DNA of 64,000 bases. Origin: Nageia nagi (lineage: Eukaryota; Pinophyta). The notes under the pieces were generated by a model, which was given only the letters and a program-made list of their open reading frames with translations, did no database searches and was not told the DNA's origin. Made by a program: the position numbers and the translations under genes. The stretch spans positions 16,430,001 through 16,494,000 of the forward strand of contig JBITNC010000002.1 in the NCBI GenBank assembly GCA_050084985.1. Direction: 5' to 3'. Within the stretch, counting starts at the first letter, position 1. The number at the start of each line of letters is the position of its first letter. Of the stretch, positions 1 to 11,680 are shown piece by piece.

Positions 1-1183
1 CCAAAATGCAAGTCTATGGATTTCCAATCACTTGGAAACTTGCGCCTAGGATTTTAGGGCACTTCCATTGGTCAAAATAAAAAATTTGTAGACCTAAAGT
101 GCCTTAGAATGGGATTTTACATGCAATCAAATCATCTTCCTTGATTTTTGAGATAAATTTCATTTTCCCCTATGTAGCTAGGTGCCAAAATACACCTCAA
201 TGGATTTCCATTGGCTTGAAAAACTGTGCCTAGGCTTGGAGGGCTTAAAACTTTGTCAAAATTGAAAATTTCAAGTCCTAATTGTGTTAGAAACAACCTT
301 ATCTCTCCAATGACGCTCTTAGACTTGATTTTCAACACCATTTGCATTTGTCTCTTGAAATGTTTTCATATTTTGCCGTTCCTTGGAGCTATGTGTCAAA
401 ACCCGGGCTTTGATATCACTAAAATCCTCAAACTTTGTTCTTGGCCACACCTTATGCATTCTGGACCCATATCCATCATTTCCGAGCTTGAACTTGACCA
501 AATCCACATTTTCCGCTGTTTCTAGGCTCAAACTATGCATTTCCGAGTTCAAACTTTGAAAAATGGTCATTTCTGATATTTATGGTCAAAACCAAGCTTA
601 ATCTTTGAAAAATGATAATTTTCGGCTTTCTTGACACTTCAGAGCTCAAACTTTACATTTCTGGTCATTTTGAACTCAACTTTGAATTTTTGACCATTTT
701 TGAGCTTTCTGGGCTGAAATGGTGCAAAAATGCATATTTTCTATCATACTTGCCCTTTTCGGCTTTTCGGAGTCAAAATTGACAAAAATGCTTATTTTTG
801 TCATCTTAGCCATACTTGGACACCTTTGTGCTTGTATCCTGCAAAAACGCACCTTTTTGTCACCCTTGGCACTTCCAAGCTCAAACTCTGTATAACCGAC
901 CCCATATGCATTGATTGCACTCTAGACTCAAAAATTCGTGCTCTGATGCTGTCTTTCAGATCTTGGCTCTATGGCTCCAAAATTGGTGATTGGATACTCT
1001 GATACTCTTCGAGGTCTTTGTTGCAAGATCTCCGTGAATCGCTTCCTGATATCATGTTTGCACTCTTTAGAATGAACTATCTGTTGCCAAAACCCAATCT
1101 CAAGGCAATGCACCTCATTGCCTTTGTAAAAATAGGGTCCCCAAAATCTTGTATTTTGGGGTGTGTTGTGTGGGCACAACACA
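1..1183. repeat. Right-hand part of a giant LTR, cut by the window edge
   Basis: AT-rich non-coding sequence full of degenerate phrases (GAGCTCAAAC, CATTTTT, CCGAGCT). From about 740 to 1183 it aligns by eye with 39900-40383, including the shared closing run CTCAAGGCAATGCAC, the motif AAAATAGGGTCCCC and the last bases GGGCACAACA. Both copies stop being alike just after CACAACAC, so 1183 is taken as the element end (..CA). No primer-binding site follows, so this is either a 3' LTR or a solo LTR. No coding sequence is credible here; short ORFs are chance frames. Confidence 0.6.
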
Positions 1184-1431
1184 GGGTAGTGATGTCAAGA
1201 CAACGACGAGCAGTAGTGTCAGTTGCAGGTGTGAAGGCTACGAACCACCATGATGTCCATGACATCAAAGGAGCCAACGTTAGGGAAAGCCACATTGAGC
1301 TGGTGTTTACACAGTGCCAAGAGTTTCAAACCACGAGCAAAGCCACAAACGTCCAACAGAGGAGCACATTAGGTGAAACCACACCACGAACAGATCAAAG
1401 GGCAATGTAGGTTCCATCTCTAATGAGGATA
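1184..1431. other. Left flank of the gypsy insertion, unidentified
   Basis: About 250 bp of mixed-composition sequence between the giant LTR end and the gypsy LTR. It should be continuous with 8217 onward once the gypsy element is removed. Both sides share wording such as ACGAGC and CCACGAG but no coding signature. It may belong to the internal region of the small LTR element whose LTR lies at 8864-9042. Confidence 0.35.
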
Positions 1432-2568
1432 TGATCCGAAAATTTGGATCCCTTCAACATTCAATAATCTCCATTTCAGTGTGTTCATTGTGATCGTCTT
1501 GTCTTCAGCTTTCCGATGCTTCTTTCGGATCAAGAATCCGAGTCCGTATGTGGAAGTTATGGCATTAAGTTCAGTTTGTGTATATTTGAAAAAAAAAAAT
1601 CAAATATTGGCGGGACCCGCCCGCCACTGTACAGCCCATGTAGGCGTGACAGGGACACGTAGGCGGAGGAGCGGTGGATCGCCAAACGAGCCGCGTGACT
1701 GCCAACTCACCTGCCACCCGCTTGCCACGTCCAGACCACGTAGGCCGGACCATGTGGAGGCCTATTTGACTATTTGACTGCTAAGCCAGCCGTCCGTGCG
1801 CGCGACTTGCCCACCCAGCCAACCCGCCTCGACCTGCGTGGCAAGCCGCCCAGTCAGCTAGCTGCCGGTCAACAGAGTTTGACTTCGTACCAGAACGTGC
1901 CACGTGTCGCCACCACAATGCACCCGCCCAGTTTTGGATTCTTTTAACGTATTTTGGCGTTTCTAAGGTTTTTTGGTGATTTTTGATTCGCCTAAGGTCC
2001 TATTTTTGGGCTGATTAATCCTGTAAGCCTGAAAACAGTCCAGAGAGCGTGTTTTTCAATTTCAGTGCTTGTTTTTGGGAGATTTTTGCAACCATTTGAG
2101 CCCAAATTTGACAGGAAGATCAAGGAGGTTAATGGGTATCTAAAAATGTGTTTTTTTTACCCAATTTGCTAGTTGTAATTCTCTCCAGTTTTAGCTCCAA
2201 AAATTGTATAAAAGGGGAGCAAATTGTACAGGAAAAAAAAAGAGTATTTCGGGAAGTGTTTTCAGTTTTGTTTGTGATTTTCAGAGCTGGGAGTGTGTTG
2301 TGAATGTGAGAGGAGGTTTTGAAGGACCTTGGAGGCCTTGTAAAGTGATTCCACCTATTGATAGTAGAGAGCTTTTGAGCTGGATGTAGCCCACATTGGG
2401 TGAACCAGGATAAATTTTGCTTGTCTCTTTTATGGTGAATGCTTTTCTTTTCTTTGTGTTTACAAGTTTATTCTTGATTTTCTTTTACAAGCACTTAATT
2501 GTTTTAAGTGTGAATTGATTCATTTGAAAAGATTAAATTGAAATTGTAATCTTATAGTTTATGGATCA
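1432..2568 (+). repeat. 5' LTR of the gypsy element
   Basis: 1137 bp, starts TGATCCGAAAATTTGG and ends TTATGGATCA, so its ends form a short inverted repeat. It holds a GC-rich stretch (about 1615-1900), a TATA box at 2207 and the LTR end just before the primer-binding site at 2573. Near identical to 7078-8211. Confidence 0.95.
2207..2215 (+). promoter_or_regulatory. TATA box in the gypsy 5' LTR
   Basis: TATAAAAGG inside the LTR, about 360 bp before its end. The same motif is at 7853-7861 in the 3' LTR. This is the expected core promoter of the element; the U3/R border would lie some 30 bp downstream. Confidence 0.7.
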
Positions 2569-2572
2569 AGTT

Positions 2573-2590
2573 TGGTATCAGAGCAAGTTG
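2573..2590 (+). other. Primer-binding site (tRNA-Met type)
   Basis: TGGTATCAGAGCAAGTTG starts four bases after the 5' LTR end. This is the usual plant LTR-element primer site complementary to the 3' end of initiator tRNA-Met. Confidence 0.85.
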
Positions 2591-2650
2591 AAATCATTGG
2601 GATAACCTTTATTTTTGAGATTATTGTTGGTGTTTGGAAAGTGTTCTTGC

Positions 2651-4376
2651 ATGTATACCAGGTCACAAAGCAGGACAGGAGAAGGAGAATTGGTGGAGGA
2701 GGATCCAGAAATTGGTTCTAGAGTTTGGCTAAAGAAGCAAAGAGAGCTTGGAGCCATGGCCAATGAAGGAGGGTCTAATATGGAAAAGCAAATTGCTGAT
2801 CTTGCCACAATGTTCCAGAAAATGTCTCTACAATTCCAACATTTTCAAGAACAACAATACAAGAAAAATGAAGGTGAAACTAGTGAATGTAATAAAATTG
2901 ACAATGATGTTACACATAGTGTTTTTCAAAGTTCTCCTTTGAAATTGGAAGTTAAATTTGATTTGCCTACTTTTATTGGAGAAGTGAATGCTGAGAAATT
3001 AGACCATTGGATTAAACAAATTGAAGTATATTGTAGAATTCAAAGAATTGTAAGAGATGATAAAATCCAATTAGCAACTCTTAAAATGAGTGGTAATGCA
3101 CTTGTTTGGTGGGAAAGTTGTTTACAAAGTAAGAATGAATCTATTCAAGCTTGTATTGCTTCTTGGACCCATTTTGTACAATTGCTTAGAAATCAATTTT
3201 ATCCTTTGAGTTATCGACAAAAAGGCAATCATGGAATGACAAACTTTCCGTCAAGGCAAAGGGCAAAGTGTGCAAGAGTACACTACGGAATTCCGAAGAA
3301 GAGCTACAATGCTAGGTATTCCTCTTGATTCCCAAGATACTCTTCTTAAGTATATTGGTGGTTTGCACAATTATTTAAGGCATACAATATTGATGTTTGA
3401 TCCAAATGATTTGGATAAAGTTTGTGTACAAGCTACTCACTTAGAAGAAAGGGGAAAATATGTTAAGGATGGGAAAAAGAACAATGCTTCCAATAACAAT
3501 AGTAATAATGATTCTGAAAAGAACAAAGGAAAGAGGAAAAAGAAACCTATGTCTACTACACAAAAAGAGAAGTCTAAAGATGCATGTAAACATTGTCAAA
3601 AAGAAGGTCATTTAGAGGCTAAATGTTGGAAATTGCATCTTGAATTACGCCCTAAACCTAAAGGTCAAAAGAAACAAACAAATTCTGTTACTAAGGAAAT
3701 TGAGGATGGTTCAGATGTAGATGATAAAATGGCATGTATGGTTTTGCATAATACACCTAATGAAGATGAGGAAAAGAAGAAAATTGAACTTTTTCACATC
3801 AAGGTGCAAGCTAAGAAGACTAGGATTGATACATTGTTTGATTCTGGATCTCAAGCAAACTTAATTGCAGAAAAGTATGTCAAATCACTTGCACTCACTA
3901 CTCAACCTCATCCAAACCCATATCCATTGGGATGGGTTAATAAAAATTCAAAGTTAAAGGTAACACAACAATGCAAGTTGCAATTTGGGATTAACAGGGA
4001 TTACATTGATGAAGTTTTACTTGATGTTGTTCCTTTGGATATTTTTGGGATTGTGCTTGGTAGTCCTTATCTATGGGAAAGAGATGCTTTATTTTATAGA
4101 AAGGAAAACAACTATAGACTCATTAAAGATGGAATTGAATACATGGTTAGTGCTCATCAAAGCATGAAAAAGGATATTTCTTTGATTACTGCAGGACAAG
4201 CAAAGAAACTAATCAATACAGGACAAATGTTTATACTTGCAATGGTGAAATCTCAAGATGAAGTGGAAATTATAAAGGCACTTGAAGATTCTGAACCACA
4301 ATACAAAGAAGTAAAAGAGGTAGACATTCTGTTTTGGAAACTGAAGAAATTAAGAAACAAGTCAAGGAATTGTTAG
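2651..4376 (+). pseudogene. gag and aspartic protease of the gypsy element, frameshifted
   Basis: Starts at ATG 2651 (MYTRSQSR). The capsid region has the typical DKIQLATLKMSGNALVWWES block near 3055-3120. Around 3230 the frame changes and continues with the VQEYTTEFRRRA block. A zinc knuckle CKHCQKEGHLEAKC (C-x2-C-x4-H-x4-C) lies at about 3590-3632, after a basic Lys/Asn-rich stretch. The retropepsin site is FDSGSQANLI near 3838-3870. At about 4335 the frame changes again and the linker normally found between protease and RT is shorter than usual, suggesting a small deletion. Role in intact relatives: virus-like particle formation and polyprotein cleavage. Confidence 0.85.
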
Positions 4377-7039
4377 ATCAAGGAGTCATTAGACTTAGCA
4401 CATCACCATGTGGATCTCCTATTGTTATAATTCCAAAGAAAGATGGAACTTGGCGTATTTGTGTTGATCACAGGGCACTAAATAAGATCATGGTTAAAAA
4501 TCGATATACTTTGCCACGTATTGATGATTTAATGGATCAATTACAAAAAGCTAGGCTTTTCACAAAATTAGATCTAAGAAGTGGTTATCATCAAGTACGA
4601 GTTAAAGAAGAGGATGTGTGGAAAATTGCTTTTAAAACTAGGCAAGGATTGTTTGAATGGTTGGTTTTACTGTTTGGATTATGTAATGCTCTTGCTACTT
4701 TCATGCGTGTAATAAATGAGGTTTTAAGGCCTTTCATTGATGATTTTGTTATTGTGTACCTTGATGATATTCTCATTTATAGTGATAATTGGAAAGAACA
4801 TGTGGTGCATATTCGTAAAGTGTTTGAAGTTTTAAGGGAAGCAAAACTCTATTTGAAAATGTCTAAGTGTGAGTTTGTCAGGAAGAGTTTAATCTATCTT
4901 GGCCACATTGTAGGTGAAGTTCAATTGAGGATAGATCCTGCAAAAATTGAGGCTGTGTTGAAATGGCCTACTCCCACTAATGTGACAGAGACTAGGAGTT
5001 TTCTTGGGGCAGTACAATATTTACGCAAGTTTATTGCTAACTTTTCTTTCATGGCTTCTCCACTTCATGCTATTACAGAAAAGAGTCATGGATTTCAATG
5101 GGGAGGAAAAGAACAACATGCTTTTGATTTGCTTAAAAAGAAAATCAGTAATGCTCCAGTACTTGCTTTGCCTAATCTTCAGAAACCTTTTGAAATTGAA
5201 ACTGATGCAAGTGACTATGCTATGGGTGCAGTTTTATTGCAGGAAAAACATCCGGTTTGCTAGCACTCGGAAATGTTTACCGGTGCGGTAAGAAACTATC
5301 CCACATATGACAAACAATTGTATGCATTAGTTCAAAGTGTTAAAAAATGGAAGCACTATTTGGTAGGTAAAGAGACAATAATTCATACAGACCATCAACC
5401 CTTGCAATATCTTCAGTCACAATCTAAGTTGCAACAATCTAGGCACTTTCGTTGGATGGGATTTTTGCAACAATTTCATTTGGTGATTAAGTACAAGAAG
5501 GGTATTCAAAATAAGATTGCTGATATGTTGTCTAGGCCTCCAATAGTTGCTAGTGTTGTGATTCTGCAAAATAGTTCTTTAATGCATGATGGGTATAAAG
5601 AACAATATATGGTTGATCCTAATTTCCAAAATGTCTATCATAGATTGAGTCTTGGTAATGAGATTGGAAATTATGACTTTCATTTGCATGATGGATTACT
5701 TTTTCATTTGGGCAAACTTTTTATTCCTAATGGTGAGAGGAATGATTTGATTAGGGAAGCTCATACTTCTCGTACTTCATGACACTTTGGTGTTGGGAAA
5801 ACTCTTGCTAATCTGCAAAGGTATTGTTATTGGCCTAAAATGCAAGAAAATGTATCCAGATATATTAGAGGTTGTATGTTATGCAGTGTAAGCAAACCCA
5901 ATAACAGGAAATTTGGTCTTTATATGCCATTGTCCGTTCCTACACGACCATGGGAGAGTATTTCTATGGATTTTGTTGGAGGTTTACCTATGTTTAAAAG
6001 AGGTCATGATTATTTATATGTGGTTGTGGATAGATTCAGTAAGATGTGTATTCTAATCCCATGTAAAAAGACTGTGACAGGTCAAGAGGCAGCTAATCTT
6101 TTCTTTACTTATGTGTGGGTACATTTTGGTCTTCTTACTTCTATCATTTCTGACAGGGATTCTAGGTTTCTTGGAAGATTTTGGACTTCTTTGTGGGAAA
6201 GGATGGACACTAAGTTAAAGAGGAGTACAACTTTTCATACACAAATAGATGGTCAAACAGAGGTGGTAAACAGGACAGTGGTACACCTATTACGGGGTTA
6301 TTGTGGTAAGCATCCTAAGACTTGGGATGAGCATTTGAATTATATACAGCATGCATATAATTGGGCTTTACATTCTTCTACTAACAAATCACCTCTTGAG
6401 ACTTGTTTTGGTTATTTGCCAAAATCACCTTTCGATATGGCATTTGCTTCAACAAGTGATGGAGATATAGTTCTTCATAATGAGAAGGAGAGGGCAAAGA
6501 ATTTTATTGAAAGGATCGGATTGATTCATCAGAAGGTAAAAGAACAGTTGGAGAAGAGTCAAGCCAAGTATAAGGAGAGGCATGATCGTCATCATGTGGA
6601 TCATAAATTTCATGTTGGGGATCAAGTATGGCTTCATCTTAGCAAGGAGAGACAACATGGTAAGGGAAAGAAGTTGAAACCAATAAGGTATGGTCCATTT
6701 ACCATTATTGGTCAAGTTGGAGACAATGCTTTTCGGTTGGACTTACCACCTTATATGCAAATGTATTCTGTTATTAATGTTGAGAATTTGAAGTTGTATG
6801 AACCAGCCTTAGTTGTAGAAGATACAGATGTCATGTTACCATTAGTTGAGGATTTAGCCCTTGAGCACATGAATGTGTTGGTTGAGGATGCAGTATTGGA
6901 AAAGAAGCAACGATCATCTCGTAGTGGCATACGTGAGGTGTGGCGTATTGGAGTGAAGGGCCAACATCCACACAAGGCCAAGTGTTATGCAGTTGATCGG
7001 GTGAGGGAGCTCTACCCTCACCTCATTTCATCATCCTAA
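4334..7039 (+). pseudogene. pol (RT, RNase H, integrase) of the gypsy element with two stops
   Basis: One frame apart from in-frame TAG at 5261-5263 and TGA at 5780-5782. RT carries KLDLRSGYHQVRV (about 4567-4605) and the catalytic YLDDILIYS (about 4759-4785). RNase H begins with ETDASDYAMGAVL (about 5200) and has TDHQPLQYL (about 5390). A local garble around 5255-5290 replaces the usual HPVAFESRKL-like segment, as if two compensating indels occurred. The H2C2 region of integrase follows (HFGVGKT, C-x2-C near 5875), then the D,D-35-E core: SMDFVGG, SDRDSRF, QTEVVNR. The tail (RYGPFTIIGQVG) resembles the chromovirus integrase C-terminal module, but a convincing chromodomain is not visible. Confidence 0.9.
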
Positions 7040-7065
7040 ATGCTTTTGGGGACAAGCTCTCTCTC

Positions 7066-7077
7066 AGTGGGGAGGAA
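7066..7077 (+). other. Polypurine tract of the gypsy element
   Basis: AGTGGGGAGGAA directly abuts the 3' LTR start at 7078, the expected position for the plus-strand primer. Confidence 0.8.
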
Positions 7078-8211
7078 TGATCCGAAAATTTGGATCCCTT
7101 CAACATTCAATAATCTCCATTTCAGTGTGTTCATTGTGATCGTCTTGTCTTCAGCTTTCCGATGCTTCTTTCGGATCGAGAATCCGAGTCCGTATGTGGA
7201 AGTTATGGCATTAAGTTCAGTTTGTGTATATTTGAAAAAAAAAAATCAAATATTGGTGAGACCCGCCCGCCACTGTACAGCCCATGTAGGCGTGACAGGG
7301 ACACGTAGGCGGAGGAGCGGTGGATCGCCAAACGAGCCGCGTGACTGCCAACTCACCTGCCACCCGCTTGCCACGTCCAGACCACGTAGGCCGGACCATG
7401 TGGAGGCCTGTTTGACTATTTGACTGCTAAGCCAGCCGTCCGTGCGCGCGACTTGCCCACCCAGCCAACCCGCCTCGACCTGCGTGGCAAGTCGCCCAGT
7501 CAGCTAGCTGCCGGTCAACAGAGTTTGACTTCGTACCAGAACGTGCCACGTGTCGCCACCACAATGCACCCGCCCAGTTTTGGATTCTTTTAACGTATTT
7601 TGGCGTTTCTAAGGTTTTTTGGTGATTTTTGATTCGCCTAAGGTCCTATTTTTGGGCTGATTAATCCTGTAAGCCTGAAAACAGTCCAGAGAGCGTGTTT
7701 TTCAATTTCAGTGCTTGTTTTTGGGAGATTTTTGCAACCATTTGAGCCCAAATTTGACAGGAAGATCAAGGAGGTTAATGGGTATCTAAAAATGTGTTTT
7801 TTTTACCCAATTTGCTAGTTGTAATTCTCTCCAGTTTTAGCTCCAAAAATTGTATAAAAGGGGAGCAAATTGTACAGGAAAAAAAAAGAGTATTTCGGGA
7901 AGTGTTTTCAGTTTTGTTGTGATTTTCAGAGCTGGGAGTGTGTTGTGAATGTGAGAGGAGGTTTTGAAGGACCTTGGAGGCCTTGTAAAGTGATTCCACC
8001 TATTTATAGTAGAGAGCTTTTGAGCTGGATGTAGCCCACATTGTGTGAACCAGGATAAATTTTGCTTCTCTTTTATGGTGAATGCTTTTCTCTTCTCTGT
8101 GTTTACAAGTTTATTCCTTATTTTCCTTTACAAGCACTTAATTGTTTTAAGTGTGAATTGATTCATTTGAAAAGATTAAATTGAAATTGTAATCTTATAG
8201 TTTATGGATCA
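7078..8211 (+). repeat. 3' LTR of the gypsy element
   Basis: 1134 bp, nearly identical to 1432-2568. Differences seen by eye include GCGGGAC/GTGAGAC near the start of the GC-rich part and several changes in the last 200 bp. It ends TTATGGATCA and is followed by GCATA, the probable target duplication. Confidence 0.95.
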
Positions 8212-8216
8212 GCATA

Positions 8217-8863
8217 CAACAGTTGTTAACACCTCAGGAAGTGCACGTCATCATCCTTTATGATCAGTATGCAATCTTTACGACAGAGAGTAAGGGCACG
8301 AGCTATGGAGTAGGAGAGATCGCGTTTTGAATTTGAACAATAGGTAGGCCACGAGTAGAATGGGAGGGGCCACGAGTTGCAGAGAGGTAGCTTTAGGAAC
8401 AATAGCTCTAGTCACACATACAACAAACACCCATGATGTCTAGGTTGGAAGGGGTGTAGTTGTCTTGGGCTGGAGTCCACGTCAAGAGTGGGGGCTACAT
8501 CAAGGGGTCCATCTTCGCACAACTTAAAAGACAACAAGTAAGTAGCATGACTTGTCACTTTGCAAACGATTTTGGGTCTTTGATGAGGAGGTCTGGTCAC
8601 TTCTAGTGTAGAAAACCATGAGCAAAGGTGCGCTATTGTGGCTCATGTCAAGAGTAGCAGGCCACAAATGAACAATGTCCACTAAATGAGAGGTCTATAA
8701 TAGCATAACCACCTAGGATTTCTGCCAACAAACTATCTCTGTCACCTATGATCACAAAGTCAAGAAAAATAAGATTGAGACTTGGATGGAAAGGCTATGA
8801 ATAACAACTTTTACGTCAGTAAACATGAAGTTTCCATAACCTTTCTCTGACACCAATGTAGGT
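8217..8863 (-). other. Non-coding interior of a small LTR element, unidentified
   Basis: No gag or pol motif is visible on either strand. Read on the minus strand it follows a primer-site-like TTGGTGTCAGAG at about 8852-8863, so it may be the interior of a small non-autonomous LTR element that the gypsy element later split. Confidence 0.35.
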
Positions 8864-9042
8864 TTGAGATCTAAACTCCAAATTGATTAATTGGAAAATA
8901 ACAATGTTACAATATTTATAGATTGGTTATGTAACCAACTTTCTAAAAATAGAAACTAGCTTAACTAACTAATTAACCTAGAATCGACACATTTTGATTT
9001 TAATATAATATTTGCAAATACCATAATATTATGGTTTTAACA
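8864..9042 (-). repeat. Probable short LTR (about 180 bp), minus strand
   Basis: On the minus strand it starts TGTTAAAACCATAATATT and ends CAAACCTACA, directly before TTGGTGTCAGAG, a variant of the TGGTATCAGAG priming site. AT-rich, as in copia or TRIM LTRs. Its partner LTR is not in the window, so the call rests on TG..CA ends plus the priming site. Confidence 0.45.
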
Positions 9043-9285
9043 AAAAGCATCCTAAAATTGCCTCAAAATGGCTTTTATTGGCATCAAATTGCTTATTCCA
9101 TCAAAATATGTCCAATGTCACTTGTTTAGGAGTAAAATTTGTTGGTTTATGGTGGAACTCTATTGGTTGAGGCGATAGTTTAGAAAATCGCCAATTAAGT
9201 GCAATTTTTTCAAAAAATCGAGATTTGCAATTCTTCCTGACTTTTTGTTTAAAAAATGATGTTTTTTTTAAATTGATGATTTTTT

Positions 9286-9451
9286 TTTTTTGATAGGGTT
9301 AAATTTATGGACTTTGAATGGAATTGTAACTGTTTTACATTCGAATCAATCACCCAAGTGTGACAAGTACAACAACAAACAAGGTGATTCGAACGTGGGA
9401 CTTCCCAGCAATGAGAAATGCACCCAATCGGTGTGGTATCCCTGAGGGGAT
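9286..9451 (-). mobile_element. tRNA-derived SINE with target-site duplication
   Basis: Minus strand, about 165 bp. The 5' part has a B-box-like GTTCGAATCACC and upstream CCGATTGGGTGC resembling an A box. The 3' end is CCCTATC followed by an oligo(A) run (plus-strand T run 9281-9291). It is flanked by direct repeats of TTAAATTGATGATTTTTT (about 9268-9285 and 9452-9469), the hallmark of LINE-driven insertion. No cloverleaf can be completed, so it is not a tRNA gene. Confidence 0.75.
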
Positions 9452-9469
9452 TTAAATTGATGATTTTTT

Positions 9470-9799
9470 GCATCCCCAAAAAGACATTATTTTATACAAA
9501 AAAATGTGGGTCATTTAAACGAGAAAAAGACTTTATTGCAGATTTTTTGAAAAAAAATGCAATTTTTTGTGTGAAATCGCAAGACTGTGTGGGCACTCTT
9601 AAGAGGGCAGAAATGAGATTTTCTTGGTCATTTTGTGTTGTGCAAGCTTGGGAAAAGAAAGGTTGGAGCTGTGTGGGCATTTTTGTAGGTCTGATTTTGT
9701 GATTACAAGAGGTTGGAGGTTGATTCGATGGTTTGTCTACCATGGGAGAGGATTTTTGTGTTCAGATTTCTCTTCATTTTCTTGTATTCTTGTTAGAAA
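9470..9799. other. Non-coding stretch upstream of the hAT remnant
   Basis: About 330 bp, AT-rich. It may be the promoter/leader side of the hAT remnant that begins at 9800; no TATA box or terminal inverted repeat can be fixed here. Confidence 0.3.
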
Positions 9800-10560
9800 A
9801 TGAAGATGCCTAAGGAGTTGGATCCTTTTAGGTTGTATGCAACACAAGTCAAGGGCAAGCCAGGGAAGCTACAGTGTATCTTTTGTAGAAAGATTATCTC
9901 TAGCAGAATCTACAAGTTCAAAATCCATATTTCTCAAGAAATAGGAAGAGATATGGAAATTTGCCCAAATGCAAATGCAAAACTTGCCCTAGAGGCAAGC
10001 AAATCCCTACAAGGCTGCAAGTTGCAACTAATAAGAAGGCTGCCATTCAAACTGAGTTGGGGATAAATGCTTCAAGATTTCATATTCCCAATGATGTTCT
10101 CCTACTTTGGTCTATGGACACAACTTGCAGCTGAAATATCTATTACCAGTTTGTTGAACAAGAATGAGAAAATAAAGGTAGACCTGATAATGGCCAAGCT
10201 GTATACTATGAAAGAATTCCAATCAACATTGTCTGGAGCTCTTATTGGACACAACATTGCAAAGGCCTCTTGTACATGCTATCAAGCAGGAGTGCTTGGA
10301 TAAGTATATTATATTTTTAAAAATATTTCTTTACTTGTAGTTTTAAATTGTTTTTTATAGAGTTGTGTTTTAGTTTTTAGTTGCTTTGTTTTTTTTTTTT
10401 TTCTAAGTTCTTTGAAATTCGAGAGTCCTAGAAGGTAATGGGATGCACCATAATGTCTGACAGGTGGACAGATGGGAAGGGTAGAACATTCATTAATTTC
10501 TTGGTGTATTGCCCACGAGGCACAATGTTCATGCAATAACAAGAAAAATCATCACATGTT
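9800..10560 (+). pseudogene. hAT transposase remnant (BED finger and DUF659 start)
   Basis: ATG at 9800 opens 88 codons with a BED-type finger: CIFCRKIISSRIYKFKIH, where the second pair of zinc ligands is already partly lost. After a stop near 10064 the similarity continues in other frames: IPNDVLLLWSMDT (about 10088) and, around 10440-10535, a GCTIMSDRWTDGKGRTFINF-like block that is the usual start of the DUF659 domain and includes the first catalytic Asp. An AT-rich break at 10300-10415 may be a decayed intron. The C-terminal dimerisation region was not found downstream. In intact relatives this protein cuts and pastes the hAT element. Confidence 0.7.
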
Positions 10561-11267
10561 TTAAATACAATCCTTATAACGGGGTGTTTATGCATTGCCA
10601 ATAATGTTGCAAGTGTGACAAAAAGAGAGGGGCTGGTGGTCTTGGTAATCATCATGTGGCTTCCGCCACTGTATTCACTTTCCTTTCTTCTATAAGGGGG
10701 TCCCTGCTAGTGGTATGTGGTTGTTTTGTGACTTGGCCATCCTCCTTGACAGTCTATGCCCATGCATCTGTACACATCATTGGGTTGGTCCACTGTTACT
10801 GCATTGGTGTGTTTATGTCCCCAGGATCTTCCATGCATCCCCACCACCTCATTTGCAAGAAATGATAAATGCAACTGTCGGGAACTTGTCATTGCACAAA
10901 ACAGATTAAAGGGTGAGCATGATTGCTGCTCTGAATGTGTTGAGTAGCTCTGTTGCCCATTTTAGTGGTCCATTACTGCTTTGCTAGGTCTGGGCTAACA
11001 ATCCAAGGGGTGTTTCCCTAGTGGTTAATGAAATTTTAAGGGTGGGAAGCCTCCTTTGCCATTTTGTTGGCTTGGATTGGGATCTGTAGACAAACATTAG
11101 AAACAATGTGTATGTTGTTAGCAAAGGAGAAGAAATTGCAACTGGTAGCTCCAATAAACACACACCCATATCATGCTTTGCAAAGTGAGAACAAAATGAC
11201 AACCCAAAAAATGCAGAACTTCTGTACATGTGGCAAGCATATCAACTAGGTTACCTGCTATTAACTT
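10561..11267. other. Intronic/intergenic, unidentified
   Basis: Possibly the decayed remainder of the hAT copy (a NNVASVTKREG-like string near 10600), but nothing clear. ORFs of 60-80 codons overlap on both strands and look like chance. Confidence 0.3.
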
Positions 11268-11680
11268 AATGTACACATATTATAATTAATTATCTAATAA
11301 TAACCTAATAGCACGACCCTACAATTAATTATCTTATAATTAATTAAAGTTATTAATAATAGAGTTATAACTCTTCGCAAGGATGTATCCTTTCACTAGA
11401 TTATATTATATATTAATTAAAGGATTCATATATAATCATCATTGAATATCAACTATCATAAATATATATATCTGTTTCTCATTGGTGAATATTTGGAGAT
11501 CAGCCCTCTTGAAGTGGCTAAGAGCGAGTTGCCCTTTCAAAGTGGCTAAGTAGAGTTTCCCTCTTGAATTGGCTGTACAATAATCATTAGAAGATTCACA
11601 TATATATTTTTTAATTATTGTTAGAATTACTATTTCTGAGATATTATTGCACCTTTTGTATAAGCAATATCATTGCATCA
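11268..11680 (+). repeat. LTR-like repeat, copy 1
   Basis: Shares a long alignable stretch with 44742-45132: TAATTAATTAT runs, GAGTTATAACTCTT, TCCTTTCACTA, and GTGAATATTTGGAGATCAGC followed by CCTCTTGAAGTGGC. AT-rich, copia-LTR-like. This copy has a differing left end and lacks a primer site, so it is probably a truncated or solo LTR. Confidence 0.5.

Larger units (their letters stand above)
1432..8211 (+). mobile_element. Ty3/gypsy LTR retrotransposon, complete but mutated
   Basis: Order seen: 5' LTR (1432-2568), primer-binding site TGGTATCAGAGC at 2573 (matches initiator tRNA-Met priming), gag-protease, reverse transcriptase-RNase H-integrase, purine tract at 7066-7077, 3' LTR (7078-8211). 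Integrase after RT defines the Ty3/gypsy order. LTRs begin TGATCC and end GGATCA. Flanking 5-mers are GGATA (1427-1431) and GCATA (8212-8216), a target duplication with one mismatch. The LTRs differ by roughly a dozen substitutions and a few short indels over 1.13 kb, so the insertion is fairly recent, yet the coding region has two frame changes and two stops and is not autonomous as it stands. Confidence 0.95.

Noticed and set aside
1432-8211. Endogenous pararetrovirus instead of a gypsy element
   Set aside because: True LTRs, primer site, purine tract, an integrase with D,D-35-E and a target duplication are present; no movement-protein-like segment.
9290-9450. A tRNA gene on the minus strand (GTTCGAATC B box)
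   Set aside because: No complete acceptor stem or cloverleaf; the oligo(A) end and 18-bp direct repeats show it is a SINE.
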